From an uncultured Sulfurovum sp. (GTDB lineage Bacteria > Campylobacterota > Campylobacteria > Campylobacterales > Sulfurovaceae): 64,000 nucleotides of DNA. The stretch is taken from the NCBI GenBank assembly GCA_902727915.1, contig CACVAU010000072.1, positions 22,162 to 86,161 of the forward strand, read 5' to 3'. A model generated the notes under the pieces. That model saw only the letters and a program-made list of their open reading frames with translations, ran no database searches and was not told the origin of the DNA. The stretch's first letter is position 1. The number at the start of each line of letters is the position of its first letter. Both the position numbers and the translations under genes were made by a program. Of the stretch, positions 16,407 to 25,644 are shown one piece after another.

Positions 16407-17594
16407 ATGAATTTAAAACCTATTGAAATTCCTGATAATGCTTTTTTAGAAGAGATTGGATTTTATTGGCATACCGATCCCAATAATACGCCTTATGTTG
16501 CCAATGAAGTGGTGGAAATTACTTCAGATGAAGCTGATGCATATTATGAGGCTTCTAATGAACTTTATGAAATGTTTGCAGAAGCTGGTGACTATGTGAT
16601 TGAAAATGAGCTATTTCATGAATTGGGTATTCCTTTTAATCTTATTGATGCTGTTAAAATGTCTTGGGACAATGATATTCATTGGCACCTGTATGGTCGT
16701 TTTGATTTGGCTGGTGGATTGGATGGTAAACCAATTAAGCTTATAGAGTTTAATGCTGATACTCCGACAGCATTGTTTGAAACATCTATCTTACAATGGG
16801 CTATGCTGAAAGCCAATGGCATGGAAGAGAGTCACCAATTTAATAGCTTATATGAGGCTTTAGGTGATAACTTTAAACGTTTGATTATGATGGAAGAGAA
16901 TGTGGAAGCATTCCATGAACATTATGAAGGTTGGAAAATTTTATTTTCTTCAGTTAAAGGAAATGAGGAAGAAGAGAGTACGGTTAAACTTCTTCAAACC
17001 ATTGCCAGTGAAGCTGGGTTCAAGACAGAGTTTGCTTATATGGAAGATGTTGAATTTTCTGCTGAAGAGGGTATTTTTTATAATGATGTTAATTATGAGT
17101 ATTGGTTTAAACTCTATCCATGGGAAGATATTGCCATTGAAGAGAGTGACTTGGCAATGTTACTCACTCAGATTATGGAAAATCAAAAAGCCATTATTTT
17201 AAATCCAGCATACACATTAATGTTTCAATCAAAAGCATTTATGGCAATTTTATGGGAGTTATACCCCAATCATCCTTTACTACTTGAAACAAGTTTTGAG
17301 CCATTAGAAGGCATTGCACAAGTTGAAAAAAGAATTTTTGGACGTGAAGGTGCAAATACCACTATTGTGAATGAAAATGAAGAAGTAATGGCACAAACTG
17401 ATGGTGAATATGGTCAATTTCCATCTATTTTTCAAGAATATGTTGAATTTCTAACCAACACTAAAGGTGAAAGTTATCAAGCAGGTGTATTTTATGCCTT
17501 TGAAGGTTGTGGCTTAGGCTTTAGAAAAGGTGGTCTTATTTTAGATAATGCTTCTAAGTTTGTTGGGCATAGAGTGATTGTCGAACAAGATTAA
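16407..17594 (+). CDS. YgiC-like ATP-grasp protein (glutathionylspermidine synthase family)
   Basis: A 395-aa protein of the glutathionylspermidine synthase C-terminal-domain family. Matches to YgiC-type members include EFNADTPTAL, FKLYPWE, ELYPNHPLLLE, RIFGREGANTTI and a Gly-rich C-terminal GCGLGFRKGG. These build an ATP-grasp fold that forms an amide bond between an acyl phosphate and an amine. The N-terminal amidase half of true glutathionylspermidine synthetase is absent, so the real substrate is unknown. Pairing with the surface lipoprotein upstream is conserved in Campylobacter and, by analogy, ygiB-ygiC in enterobacteria. Confidence 0.83.
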   Translation: MNLKPIEIPDNAFLEEIGFYWHTDPNNTPYVANEVVEITSDEADAYYEASNELYEMFAEAGDYVIENELFHELGIPFNLIDAVKMSWDNDIHWHLYGRFDLAGGLDGKPIKLIEFNADTPTALFETSILQWAMLKANGMEESHQFNSLYEALGDNFKRLIMMEENVEAFHEHYEGWKILFSSVKGNEEEESTVKLLQTIASEAGFKTEFAYMEDVEFSAEEGIFYNDVNYEYWFKLYPWEDIAIEESDLAMLLTQIMENQKAIILNPAYTLMFQSKAFMAILWELYPNHPLLLETSFEPLEGIAQVEKRIFGREGANTTIVNENEEVMAQTDGEYGQFPSIFQEYVEFLTNTKGESYQAGVFYAFEGCGLGFRKGGLILDNASKFVGHRVIVEQD

Positions 17595-17739
17595 AGCCCT
17601 CTAAATCATCTTTTGATCTCAATCAATGCTATAACGTATTTTTTTGGAATAGGTTATGGTATTTCAAGATGAAATCCTTTTTAACACAATACTTTATTAA
17701 AAACTATTTATGTTATAATATAATAAAAAGGAATCTAAA

Positions 17740-18225
17740 ATGTTAAAATTTTTCTATGTTTTTATGATGTTCATGAGTGTTGGTTGTGTTTCAAATGAGG
17801 TTAATATTCCAGAGAGAGATAGGGTAGGTAAGTTTTATTTGGAACTTTCTGAAACAGAAGTGAAAAAAAATATGAACTGTACAGTTAAGTATGGTAAAAA
17901 TCAATTGTGGGGTGCCGATGGGCTTTATCATCAAAGTTGGGAATACACAGACTGTGGTATTATATTTGACATGACTTCAAGTGAAAAAAATGCTACAAAA
18001 GTAGTAGAGTCCATTACTTTAGTAAGCCCTAGTACTTTAAAAACAGACAAGGGTATAGGCATAGGTAGCACGGAAAATGAAGTTATAAATGCCTATAAGT
18101 CTCGTTGGAACAAAGGTGAAAGTAGAGATGACCTTTTTGTCGTAGATTCTATTTTTGGTGGCATACTCTTTAGACTTAAAGATGGTAAAGTTGAAGATAT
18201 TTTTGTTGGGGCAGGAGCTGAATAG
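17740..18225 (+). CDS. Small predicted lipoprotein of unknown function
   Basis: A 161-aa protein with an N-terminal hydrophobic segment ending in SVGC (Cys16), a plausible lipobox. The mature part contains two similar stretches, ELSETEVKKNM near residue 34 and GIGSTENEVINAY near 106. This pattern of a turn followed by a helix is reminiscent of BamE/SmpA-like small outer-membrane lipoproteins; the resemblance is weak and by eye only. A good AAAAAGGA ribosome site precedes ATG 17740. Confidence 0.68.
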   Translation: MLKFFYVFMMFMSVGCVSNEVNIPERDRVGKFYLELSETEVKKNMNCTVKYGKNQLWGADGLYHQSWEYTDCGIIFDMTSSEKNATKVVESITLVSPSTLKTDKGIGIGSTENEVINAYKSRWNKGESRDDLFVVDSIFGGILFRLKDGKVEDIFVGAGAE

Positions 18226-18283
18226 CTCTGAAAGCTAAACAATAGTTGCTATACTTCAGTAATTAAAAGACTAGGAAACAACA

Positions 18284-18844
18284 ATGATAGTAGGTATAGA
18301 AGGTACTGTTGAAAAGAAAGACCCAACATTTGTGCATTTAAATGTAAATGGACTCATACATGAAGTGAATATTTCAGTGAATACTTCAAATAGTATCAAA
18401 GAGAGTAGGGTTAAGCTTTTGGTCACTCAGATTATTCGTGAAGATATCAATTTATTGTTTGGTTTTATGGAAGCCAATGAAAAGAAAATGTTTGACACAC
18501 TCATTAAAATTAATGGGGTAGGTCCAAAAGTAGCCATGGCTACTTGTTCTACTTTTATACCAGAAACTTTTTCCAGAGTAGTTGCTGATAAAGATGTAGG
18601 TTTACTAAAACGTGTTCCTGGAATTGGTCCTAAGGCTGCGAGTCGTATTTTAGTGGAGTTAGCAGACTTTATCGTGGATGGCAATGCCGATGCATCAGCT
18701 CTGGACAATGGCATGGCAGATGCTATTTTGGCATTAGAGAGTTTAGGCTTTAAAAAAGATCAGATTAAAAAGGCATTGGCTGGAGCAAGTGGTGATACGG
18801 CTTCATTGGTGAAACAAGGACTTAAGAAACTACAAAGGTTATAA
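18284..18844 (+). CDS. ruvA: Holliday junction DNA helicase subunit RuvA
   Basis: A 186-aa DNA-binding subunit that tetramerises on four-way junctions and recruits RuvB for branch migration. The N-terminal OB-fold begins [17 protein letters not shown]. Two helix-hairpin-helix motifs follow: [14 protein letters not shown] (about 75-87) and [20 protein letters not shown] (about 106-125). The C-terminal RuvB-contact helices ([16 protein letters not shown]) are present. The AGGA ribosome site is correct. ddl follows after 47 bp, an adjacency also seen in Campylobacter. Confidence 0.94.
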   Translation: MIVGIEGTVEKKDPTFVHLNVNGLIHEVNISVNTSNSIKESRVKLLVTQIIREDINLLFGFMEANEKKMFDTLIKINGVGPKVAMATCSTFIPETFSRVVADKDVGLLKRVPGIGPKAASRILVELADFIVDGNADASALDNGMADAILALESLGFKKDQIKKALAGASGDTASLVKQGLKKLQRL

Positions 18845-18891
18845 GAGAAATAAAGATAAAATACTTCATCATTTATAAGGAAATAATTAAT

Positions 18892-19938
18892 ATGAATATA
18901 TCAATACTCTTTGGTGGTTCGAGTTATGAACATGAAATCTCTATCGTCTCAGCAATTACACTCAAAAAAGTTTTAAAAAACACAACACTCTCTTTTATTT
19001 TTGTGGATGCAAATAGAGAATTTTACTTGATAGACTCAGAAAATATGAAGTCAAATTATTTTGCTAATGCTAACTATAAAAAAGCTAAAAAACTTATTTT
19101 AAAAAAAGGTGCTTTTTGTACTGTTAGGATGATGGGTCTTAAAGAACAAAATTTAGGAACGGTTTTAAACCTTATTCATGGACGTGATGGTGAAGATGGA
19201 AAAATTTCTTCGTTGTTAGAGTTCAATGATATTAAGTACATTTCGCCTAGAGTGGATGCTTCGGTACTCTCTTACAATAAACTTTATACCAAACTTTATG
19301 CTGAAAGTTTAGGAGTAAAAGTTGTTCCTTATTCAGTGTTAAGTAATGATGATAGTCGTGATGTTGAACTTGAATATCCAGTGATTATTAAACCTGTAAG
19401 ATTGGGTTCTAGTATTGGGGTAAGCATTGTAAAGTCAGCTGATGCGTTGGACTATGCATTGGATGTTGCTTTTGAGTTTGACAACCAAGTGTTGATTGAG
19501 CCGTTTATTGAGGGTGTGTTGGAGTACAACCAAGCAGGATGTAAAACATCTGACTTTGAACTCTCCATTGTTGAAGAGCCAAATAAAGAAGAGTTTTTAG
19601 ACTTTGAAAAGAAATACCTTGACTTTTCACGTGATGGTAAAGTAGGAGATGCTGATATTTCTTCTGAGCTTAAGACAGACATTCAAGAAGCGTTTAAAAA
19701 AGTTTATGCAAGTATTTTTGAAGGTTCTATTATAAGATGTGACTTCTTCGTAGTCGATGGCGAAGTATTGTTAAATGAGATTAATCCTATTCCTGGATCA
19801 ATGGGAAATTATCTGTTTGAGGACTTTGAAGGTATGGTAGGAAGATTAGTTGATAACTTACCGAAAGAACATAGTATTAAAATCGATTATTCTTATATTA
19901 ACTCGATTCAGTCTGCTAAAGGTGGGAAAACTCAATAG
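18892..19938 (+). CDS. ddl: D-alanine--D-alanine ligase
   Basis: A 348-aa ATP-grasp ligase that makes the D-Ala-D-Ala dipeptide for peptidoglycan precursors in the cytoplasm. Motifs are the N-terminal FGGSSYEHEISIVSA, LIHGRDGEDGKISSLLE, the ATP-grasp KPVRLGSSIGVSIV, and the metal-binding EINPIPGSMGNYLF near the C-terminus. The C-terminal catalytic loop is normal. Start ATG 18892 follows an AAGGAAATAATTAAT site. Its stop codon lies within a hairpin. Confidence 0.94.
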   Translation: MNISILFGGSSYEHEISIVSAITLKKVLKNTTLSFIFVDANREFYLIDSENMKSNYFANANYKKAKKLILKKGAFCTVRMMGLKEQNLGTVLNLIHGRDGEDGKISSLLEFNDIKYISPRVDASVLSYNKLYTKLYAESLGVKVVPYSVLSNDDSRDVELEYPVIIKPVRLGSSIGVSIVKSADALDYALDVAFEFDNQVLIEPFIEGVLEYNQAGCKTSDFELSIVEEPNKEEFLDFEKKYLDFSRDGKVGDADISSELKTDIQEAFKKVYASIFEGSIIRCDFFVVDGEVLLNEINPIPGSMGNYLFEDFEGMVGRLVDNLPKEHSIKIDYSYINSIQSAKGGKTQ

Positions 19939-19945
19939 TTTTCCC
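19924..19945. terminator. Hairpin across the ddl stop codon
   Basis: An 8-bp perfect stem (GGGAAAAC / GTTTTCCC) with a 6-nt loop spans the end of ddl and the gap to the convergent gene. No T tract follows, so terminator function is tentative. Confidence 0.4.
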
Positions 19946-19961
19946 CATGAGTATAGCGCTT

Positions 19962-20441
19962 TTATTTAGAAAAAGGAATAAACGCGTAACCATCATTTTG
20001 AAGTGAAATAACTCTGGTAATTGAGTTAGGAACAAGCTTTATAAATGGATGTAAATCATCATGCTTAATCTTAAATCTATCAACAGCAATTTGACAGGCT
20101 TCAATGGATAAATTTTCATGCTTTGAAATTTTATTAAGCATTTTTCCTATTTTTTCCATGGTTTTGTTTTCTTTAGGTACTTTTGTTGAAACAATGTCAG
20201 TACATCCTGAGTGAATGGTAAGTACAGCCTCGTAAGGAATCTTCTTATCTACATACTCTTGAAGGGTAATGTCAATTAACCACAATCTAGAAGTAACAAA
20301 CTTTTTGTCTCCACTTGAACAGTCAAATACAACGGTTTGTTTTTTAATTTTTTGGGTTGCTGTTTTAGAAGTATTGTTTTCTTGCGCAATACTGAGTGTG
20401 TTGAGTAGTAAAACAAGTATTACGATATTTTTTAGTTTCAT
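19962..20441 (-). CDS. Periplasmic DsrE-like protein
   Basis: A 159-aa exported protein with a signal peptide at about residues 1-19 (ending SIAQ). The mature part has the order of DsrE/DsrF-like domains: YEAVLTIHSGC, LSIEACQIAVDRFKI, and a final LVPNSITRVISLQNDGYAFIPF, where the closing stretch of many DsrE-like proteins reads as Gly-Val-x-x-Leu-x-x-Leu-Gln-x-x-Gly-Tyr. Cys residues in HSGC and EACQ could be redox-active. The family is often linked to sulfur metabolism, but no partner genes are nearby. Its ribosome site is part of a small hairpin. Confidence 0.66.
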   Translation of the reverse strand: MKLKNIVILVLLLNTLSIAQENNTSKTATQKIKKQTVVFDCSSGDKKFVTSRLWLIDITLQEYVDKKIPYEAVLTIHSGCTDIVSTKVPKENKTMEKIGKMLNKISKHENLSIEACQIAVDRFKIKHDDLHPFIKLVPNSITRVISLQNDGYAFIPFSK

Positions 20442-20444
20442 GAA

Positions 20445-20465
20445 ACTCCTTTAAATTGAAGGAGT
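20445..20465 (-). promoter_or_regulatory. Hairpin that pairs the ribosome site of the DsrE-like gene
   Basis: AAGGAGT, the Shine-Dalgarno sequence, can pair with ACTCCTT across a 7-nt loop directly before the ATG. It could lower translation, or simply act as part of a terminator for the gene upstream. Confidence 0.4.
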
Positions 20466-20487
20466 ATTATAGCTTTTTACATTGAGA

Positions 20488-21138
20488 TTATTTTATAATT
20501 CTTGTTGCTTTTACAAACAATAGGCTATATTTACTGTCATTAAGAGAAGTAATAATAATACCTTTTCTTTTAGAAGCAGCATGAATGAACTTTCCATCGC
20601 CAATGTAAATACCAACATGCGTTACAGGGATATTTCTTGACTTATCAGTTAAAAAGAAAAGTAAGTCTCCTTTTTTAAGTCTAAAACGGCTTACTTCTTT
20701 ACCAACCTTTGATTGTTGATAGGCTGTTCGTGGAATCTTAACCCCTTCTTTTTTATAGATGTATTGGGTATAACCTGAACAGTCAAAACCTTTAGGGTGT
20801 GTTCCTCCCCATACATATTTTCCACCTAAATGTGTTTTAGCATTTTTTAAAATATTTTCTTTGTTGTAGTCCACGGCTGATTGGGCTAGGTGATTTCGTT
20901 TATTGGATAAATCGCTTAGTTGACCTAAGATTTTGTTTTGTTCAGCTAAAAGTTTGTTACGTTCAAGTTCTTTTAAGATAGCTTCTTGTTCGGCAAGTAG
21001 CTTGTCATAGTTTTCATTGTGGGTAATCTTTTTACCTTTGAGTATTTTGCCATCTTTGTTTTTAATAATGAAGATGTTATTAGCATTTGCGAGAGTAAAA
21101 GAAGTGAGGAGCATAAAATATAATATTAGATTTTTCAT
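20488..21138 (-). CDS. Exported NlpC/P60 hydrolase with N-terminal coiled coil
   Basis: A 216-aa protein: signal peptide (about 1-19, ending ANA), a Glu/Leu/Lys-rich coiled coil (about 45-80, with repeated LLAEQ phrases), then an NlpC/P60 domain with catalytic Cys in GFDCSGYT and His in THVGIYIGDGKFIHAAS. It should cleave peptidoglycan stem peptides in the periplasm; the coiled coil may mediate partner docking, as in the EnvC/NlpD or CwlO style (inference). It is paralogous to the gene at 5105-5551, which lacks the coiled coil. Confidence 0.85.
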   Translation of the reverse strand: MKNLILYFMLLTSFTLANANNIFIIKNKDGKILKGKKITHNENYDKLLAEQEAILKELERNKLLAEQNKILGQLSDLSNKRNHLAQSAVDYNKENILKNAKTHLGGKYVWGGTHPKGFDCSGYTQYIYKKEGVKIPRTAYQQSKVGKEVSRFRLKKGDLLFFLTDKSRNIPVTHVGIYIGDGKFIHAASKRKGIIITSLNDSKYSLLFVKATRIIK

Positions 21139-21178
21139 GCTAATATTATATCAAAAAGTTAAGAATTTGTAAAGAGTA

Positions 21179-22636
21179 TTATTTAACCTTTTCTGTGTTA
21201 GGATAGATAAATGAAACTTCTTTTAAAAGTTTTACTTTTTCAGGTTCACTTGTAGAGTAAGCGCTTAATTGTATGCTGTGTACAGAGTCTTTAGATGCTT
21301 GGTTACTTAAGTTTTTATTGGTTGAAAGTATTAAGACTTCTTTGGTGCCTTTTCCTGCTTTTACGGTTGTTTCTTTAAATCTTTTAATGGTTATTTTATC
21401 AGCATATTCACCCACAACTTTTAGTTTATAAGTATGTTGATTTGCCTCAGTATTTTTAAAGAACATGAGGTAATCATTACTGACTGTTTGACCTTCTATT
21501 TTATAAAGTCTATGTCCTTTGTTAATGTCTAAAATCATGTATTCTTTTTCGCCACTCATTACAATAAGTATGGCAACAATAAGTGCTAAAGCAACAGCAT
21601 ACATGTAACTTACTGGTCTTAACATTTTTGTCTCTTTACCTTCATAGGCTGTGGCATTACTTGACCATTGTACCAATGATTCCTTACCAAGGTTCCCCAT
21701 AACAGTTGTACAAGCATCAACACACTCTAAACAGTTAATACACTCGAGTTGTAGACCTTTTCTAATGTCAATGTGTGTTGGACAAACAGTTACACACTTT
21801 TCACAGGTAGTACATTCATTCTCTTCTTCAGGCAAATCTTTTTGTTTAAAGACTAACTTTTCTTTTTTATCATCATAAATTTGTCCACCACGTACAGGGT
21901 TATAAATGGCTTGAAGGGTGTTTTCATCATAAAGGACAGACTGTATACGAGAATACGGACATATATAGGCACACCAGTCTTCTTTTAGAAAAATAACATC
22001 ATAAACAAGAAAGGCAACAATTCCAAGTATCATTCCCATAAGTATAGGGTGTTCAGCTGGTGACATGATATAGTTAAAAAAGTCTTCAGGTGGTACAAAG
22101 AACCATGTAAAGTTGGCAGCAGCAATAAAAGCTAATAGTGTCCAAATGCTAATGGCAATAACACGTTTAACAGCATTTTCTTTGGTACTATAGTTTGGCT
22201 CTTTTTGTTTGTTAGAGATTCTTTTTCGCATACCCAATAGTTTTGTTTCTATAAGGTCACGGTAGATAACCCTAAAGATGGTTTGAGGACAAGCCCAACC
22301 ACAAAAAACACGACCCCCAACAGAAGTAGCTGCAAAAATACCAATAAAGAGTAACATAAGGACAAATGGCATCATATAAAGTTCTTGCATGTCAAAAAGT
22401 GTTCCCATTAAATGGAGTTGTTGTTTGTCAAAAGAGAGTAAAAATATGTGATATCCATCAATGCTGATAAAGGGTAAACTCAATGAGAAGATGGTGATTA
22501 AGATATAAACATAGTAGCGTTTGATTCTAAAGGGCATTTTGAGTTCAAGTTTTTTAGCTTTTTCTTTTTTTTTAGCTTTTTCAGTTTGGGTAGTTGTTTG
22601 TGCTATTTCGTCATTCTTTAAATTTTGAACTTCCAT
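21179..22636 (-). CDS. ccoG: Cytochrome cbb3 oxidase accessory protein CcoG (FixG/RdxA)
   Basis: A 485-aa membrane iron-sulfur protein proposed to reduce copper for delivery to cbb3 oxidase. It has about five membrane segments (around residues 41, 88, 161, 193 and 340). VFCGWACPQTIFR carries the first Cys pair. A double 4Fe-4S ferredoxin motif, CTTCEKCVTVCP and CINCLECVDAC, lies near residues 275-310. A C-terminal Ig-like FixG domain completes it. Divergent from ccoI-ccoS across a 114-bp AT-rich region with repeated elements. Confidence 0.92.
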   Translation of the reverse strand: MEVQNLKNDEIAQTTTQTEKAKKKEKAKKLELKMPFRIKRYYVYILITIFSLSLPFISIDGYHIFLLSFDKQQLHLMGTLFDMQELYMMPFVLMLLFIGIFAATSVGGRVFCGWACPQTIFRVIYRDLIETKLLGMRKRISNKQKEPNYSTKENAVKRVIAISIWTLLAFIAAANFTWFFVPPEDFFNYIMSPAEHPILMGMILGIVAFLVYDVIFLKEDWCAYICPYSRIQSVLYDENTLQAIYNPVRGGQIYDDKKEKLVFKQKDLPEEENECTTCEKCVTVCPTHIDIRKGLQLECINCLECVDACTTVMGNLGKESLVQWSSNATAYEGKETKMLRPVSYMYAVALALIVAILIVMSGEKEYMILDINKGHRLYKIEGQTVSNDYLMFFKNTEANQHTYKLKVVGEYADKITIKRFKETTVKAGKGTKEVLILSTNKNLSNQASKDSVHSIQLSAYSTSEPEKVKLLKEVSFIYPNTEKVK

Positions 22637-22699
22637 TTATTGTCCTTTAATTTGTTATAATAATTAGAAGTATAGTTAATTAATGCTATAAATGTACTT

Positions 22700-22737
22700 A
22701 TAATTTAAAATTATATATTTAATAATTTAAAATTATA
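22700..22737. repeat. Two 16-bp direct repeats, 22 bp apart, in the ccoG/ccoI divergent promoter
   Basis: ATAATTTAAAATTATA occurs identically at 22700-22715 and 22722-22737. Each copy is nearly self-complementary. The 22-bp period is about two helical turns, so both would face the same side of DNA. This is a candidate tandem operator just upstream of the ccoI ribosome site; alternatively it is AT-rich chance duplication. Confidence 0.55.
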
Positions 22738-22750
22738 ACTAGGAGTAAAT

Positions 22751-25144
22751 TTGTCTGATATAAAATGTAGTCATTGTCAATTAACCTTTAGTGAGTCTAT
22801 TTTAATTAAAGAAGAACCTTCCTTATATTTTTGTTGTAAGGGTTGTCAGGGTGTTTACCATTTATTAAAAGAAGATGGGCTTGATGCTTTTTATGACAAA
22901 ATGCGTAATGATACCATTGCACCACCCATAGAGAGCCAGAATGATGCAGGTAGTTTTGACTTGGAGAGTTTTAAACAACGTTATATTAAAACAGATACTG
23001 ATGGTTTCTCACGAGTTGATTTAGTCATTGAGGGCATTCATTGTGCTGCCTGTGTTTGGTTAAATGAAAAAGTAATTAACCAAACAGAAGGTGTTTTGGA
23101 AGTAACCATTAATTTTTCAAACAACAAAGCAAAAATTGTTTGGGATGAAGAGACGGTTAAACTCTCTACTATTATAGACAAGATTCGTTCAGTAGGATAT
23201 AACGCATATCCATATGATTTTAATGAAGCATCAGAACAATCCATAAAAGCAAAACGAGATTATATTACACGTGTGGGGGTTGCCATATTTGGAACCATGA
23301 ACATTATGATGATTGCTGTTGCTAAGTATGCTGGTTACTTTTCAGGAATGGATACTGAAGTTTTACATATGATTCATGTTGTTGAGTTTATTTTCTCCTC
23401 AATGGTACTTTTTTATTCTGGATGGGTTTTTTTTAAAGGGGCTTACTATGGTTTAAAAAATAAAATAGTCAATATGGACTTATTGGTCGCAGGTGGAGCG
23501 ACCATTACTTATATTTATTCATTGAGCATTTTGTTTGGAGCCCAAGGAGAAAGTTATTTTGATTCTGTTGCCATGATTATCATGTTTGTACTGGTTGGTA
23601 AGTATTTAGAGGTTTTAGGTAAAAAGTCAGCTATGGACAGTATGGATAAGATGAAAAATGAAATACCCTTGGAAGCAACCGTGCTTAAAGAGGGTGTTAA
23701 ATCAGTAGTCTTACTCGATCAAATAGAAGTAGGGGATATTATAGAGGTTAAAAATGGTGAGAAAGCATCGGTCGATGGTAAGTCCATTGTGGAACTTGCT
23801 ACTTTTGATGAGCGTTCTTTGAGTGGAGAATCCTTACCTGTAGAGAAACATAAAGCAGACAGTATCTTTTCAGGGACTATTAACATCGGTAGGGTGATGA
23901 GGTATGAGGCCAGTAAAAACTATGCAAACTCCACACTTAATACCATGATGAGCCTTTTAGAAGATTCTTTAGCTTCAAAACCAAAAATAGAAGAGATGAC
24001 AAATAGACTCTCTAAGCATTTTTCATTGTTTATTATTGTCTTGGCTATTTTGTCTTTTTGTACTTGGTATCTCTATTCAGGTGACTTTGAAAAGTCGTTG
24101 ATAATTACCATTTCGGTTATTGTTATTGCTTGTCCTTGTGCTTTAGCTTTGGCTACACCTATTGCTTCTTTGGTTGGAATATCATGGGCAACACAAAAAG
24201 GTTTATTGTTTAAAGAAGCAAAGTTTATTGAGACTTTTTCACAAGCCACAACGGTTGTGGTTGACAAAACAGGAACCATTACGGAGGGAAATTTAAAGGT
24301 AAAGCATCAAACAGAAGTATTGACTAGTGAAAATTTAGCGTTATTGTTCGCTTTGGCTGATGCGTCTTTACATCCTGTTAGTAAGGCAATTAAAAAATAT
24401 CTTCTAGCTGAATATAAAACAATTGAAGGGAAAGATTTAAAAAATATTGAACAGATATCAGCTCAAGGGTTGGAAGCTGAATTTGAGACTAAAAAGCTTT
24501 TAGGAGGTAATAGTAAACTGATGAAAGCTTATGGTATAGAAGTGGAAACAAGTACTTCTACAGTTTATCATTTTGCTATTAATGGGGTGTTAGTGACAAG
24601 CTTTGAATTGGAAGATAGTATTAAAGAAGATGTTCAAGCATTGGTGCGTTACTTTAAGTTGAATAATATTGACTTGCTTATGGCAACAGGAGACAATGCT
24701 GTTGTTGCACATAAGGTAGCTCAAGAAGTAGGTATAGAGAAGGTTAAAGCTGAGATGTCACCCATTGATAAAGCTGAATTGATTAGCGAACTTCAAAAAG
24801 ACGGTAAGAAAGTTGTGATGATTGGTGATGGAATTAATGATACTTTAGCCCTTTCACGTGCTGATATAGCCATTGCTATGGGTTCAGGAGCCGATGTTGC
24901 CCTTGCTATGTCAGATGTGGTGGTGCTAAATAATTCACTGAATGGTGTTAAAGACTCTTTTGTGATTTCACGACGAACCTATAAGTTTATTAAAGAAAAT
25001 TTGATGTTATCATTATTGTATAATGTCTTAACAATTCCCCTGGCTATTGCTGGATATGTTATGCCCTTAGTTGCTGCACTTTCTATGAGTTTAAGTTCAC
25101 TCATGGTAGTAGGGAATTCTCTTAGAATTAAAAATGAAAAATAA
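22751..25144 (+). CDS. ccoI: Copper-exporting P-type ATPase for cbb3 assembly
   Basis: A 797-aa P1B-type ATPase. TTG at 22751 is the start: AGGAG lies six bases upstream and no ATG fits. The N-terminal Cys-rich module (CSHCQL, FCCKGCQGVYHLL) is followed by an HMA domain with GIHCAACVW (about 97), about eight membrane helices, the ion-binding CPC in ACPCALALATP, the phosphorylated Asp in DKTGTITEG, and GDGINDTLALSRAD. The N-terminal module plus neighbouring ccoG and ccoS identify it as CcoI/FixI, which exports copper to the periplasm for insertion into CcoN, rather than the detoxifying CopA. Confidence 0.93.
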   Translation: MSDIKCSHCQLTFSESILIKEEPSLYFCCKGCQGVYHLLKEDGLDAFYDKMRNDTIAPPIESQNDAGSFDLESFKQRYIKTDTDGFSRVDLVIEGIHCAACVWLNEKVINQTEGVLEVTINFSNNKAKIVWDEETVKLSTIIDKIRSVGYNAYPYDFNEASEQSIKAKRDYITRVGVAIFGTMNIMMIAVAKYAGYFSGMDTEVLHMIHVVEFIFSSMVLFYSGWVFFKGAYYGLKNKIVNMDLLVAGGATITYIYSLSILFGAQGESYFDSVAMIIMFVLVGKYLEVLGKKSAMDSMDKMKNEIPLEATVLKEGVKSVVLLDQIEVGDIIEVKNGEKASVDGKSIVELATFDERSLSGESLPVEKHKADSIFSGTINIGRVMRYEASKNYANSTLNTMMSLLEDSLASKPKIEEMTNRLSKHFSLFIIVLAILSFCTWYLYSGDFEKSLIITISVIVIACPCALALATPIASLVGISWATQKGLLFKEAKFIETFSQATTVVVDKTGTITEGNLKVKHQTEVLTSENLALLFALADASLHPVSKAIKKYLLAEYKTIEGKDLKNIEQISAQGLEAEFETKKLLGGNSKLMKAYGIEVETSTSTVYHFAINGVLVTSFELEDSIKEDVQALVRYFKLNNIDLLMATGDNAVVAHKVAQEVGIEKVKAEMSPIDKAELISELQKDGKKVVMIGDGINDTLALSRADIAIAMGSGADVALAMSDVVVLNNSLNGVKDSFVISRRTYKFIKENLMLSLLYNVLTIPLAIAGYVMPLVAALSMSLSSLMVVGNSLRIKNEK

Positions 25145-25161
25145 AAGATAAAGGAACAAAG

Positions 25162-25386
25162 ATGAATGAAGTATTACAATTAGAGTTAATTGTTGGGGTA
25201 GTGGTAACATTTGTGCTTATTATGATATTTGTGGCATCAGCCAAAAAAGGAAACTTCGATGACCAAAAAAAGATGATGGACGGTATGCTTTTTGATTCAC
25301 CAGATGACTTACGAGCAGCAGCTGAACAAGAAGCAAAACAAGAAGAGATGAGGGCTAAAAAACGAAAAACAAAACCAGAAGAGTAA
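25162..25386 (+). CDS. ccoS: Cbb3 oxidase maturation protein CcoS
   Basis: A 74-aa protein with one membrane helix (about residues 8-26), followed by a charged cytoplasmic tail with FDDQKKMMDGMLFDSPDD, the CcoS signature region. It is needed for cofactor insertion into cbb3 oxidase. It follows ccoI after 17 bp with an AAAGGA ribosome site. Its stop overlaps a strong terminator. Confidence 0.86.
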   Translation: MNEVLQLELIVGVVVTFVLIMIFVASAKKGNFDDQKKMMDGMLFDSPDDLRAAAEQEAKQEEMRAKKRKTKPEE

Positions 25387-25404
25387 TTCTACTCTTTTTC
25401 TTAT
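25379..25404 (+). terminator. Intrinsic terminator of ccoI-ccoS
   Basis: A 7-bp stem (AAGAGTA / TACTCTT) with a 4-nt loop, followed by TTTCTTATT. The hairpin includes the ccoS stop codon. Confidence 0.7.
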
Positions 25405-25644
25405 TCCTCTCTTTCAAATAATATTTAAAAGTAAAAAATAACTACTCAATTAATTGTCATATTTAATTTTATTTTTTTTAGATAACAGGTATTTTTAATT
25501 TGATATTTTATTTTAAATATATATTAATAAATCAATTTTTCCACGTAAATTACACGTTTAAGACTTAAAATATGTTAAGTTTTATGTGATATTTAAAATA
25601 TATTACAAAAAAATTTAATTTTTAAGTTATAAAAAAGGTTTTTT

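Noticed and set aside
22751..25144. Reading the copper ATPase as the detoxification pump CopA
   Set aside because: The extra N-terminal Cys-rich module and linkage with ccoG, ccoS and the ccoN operon point to CcoI.
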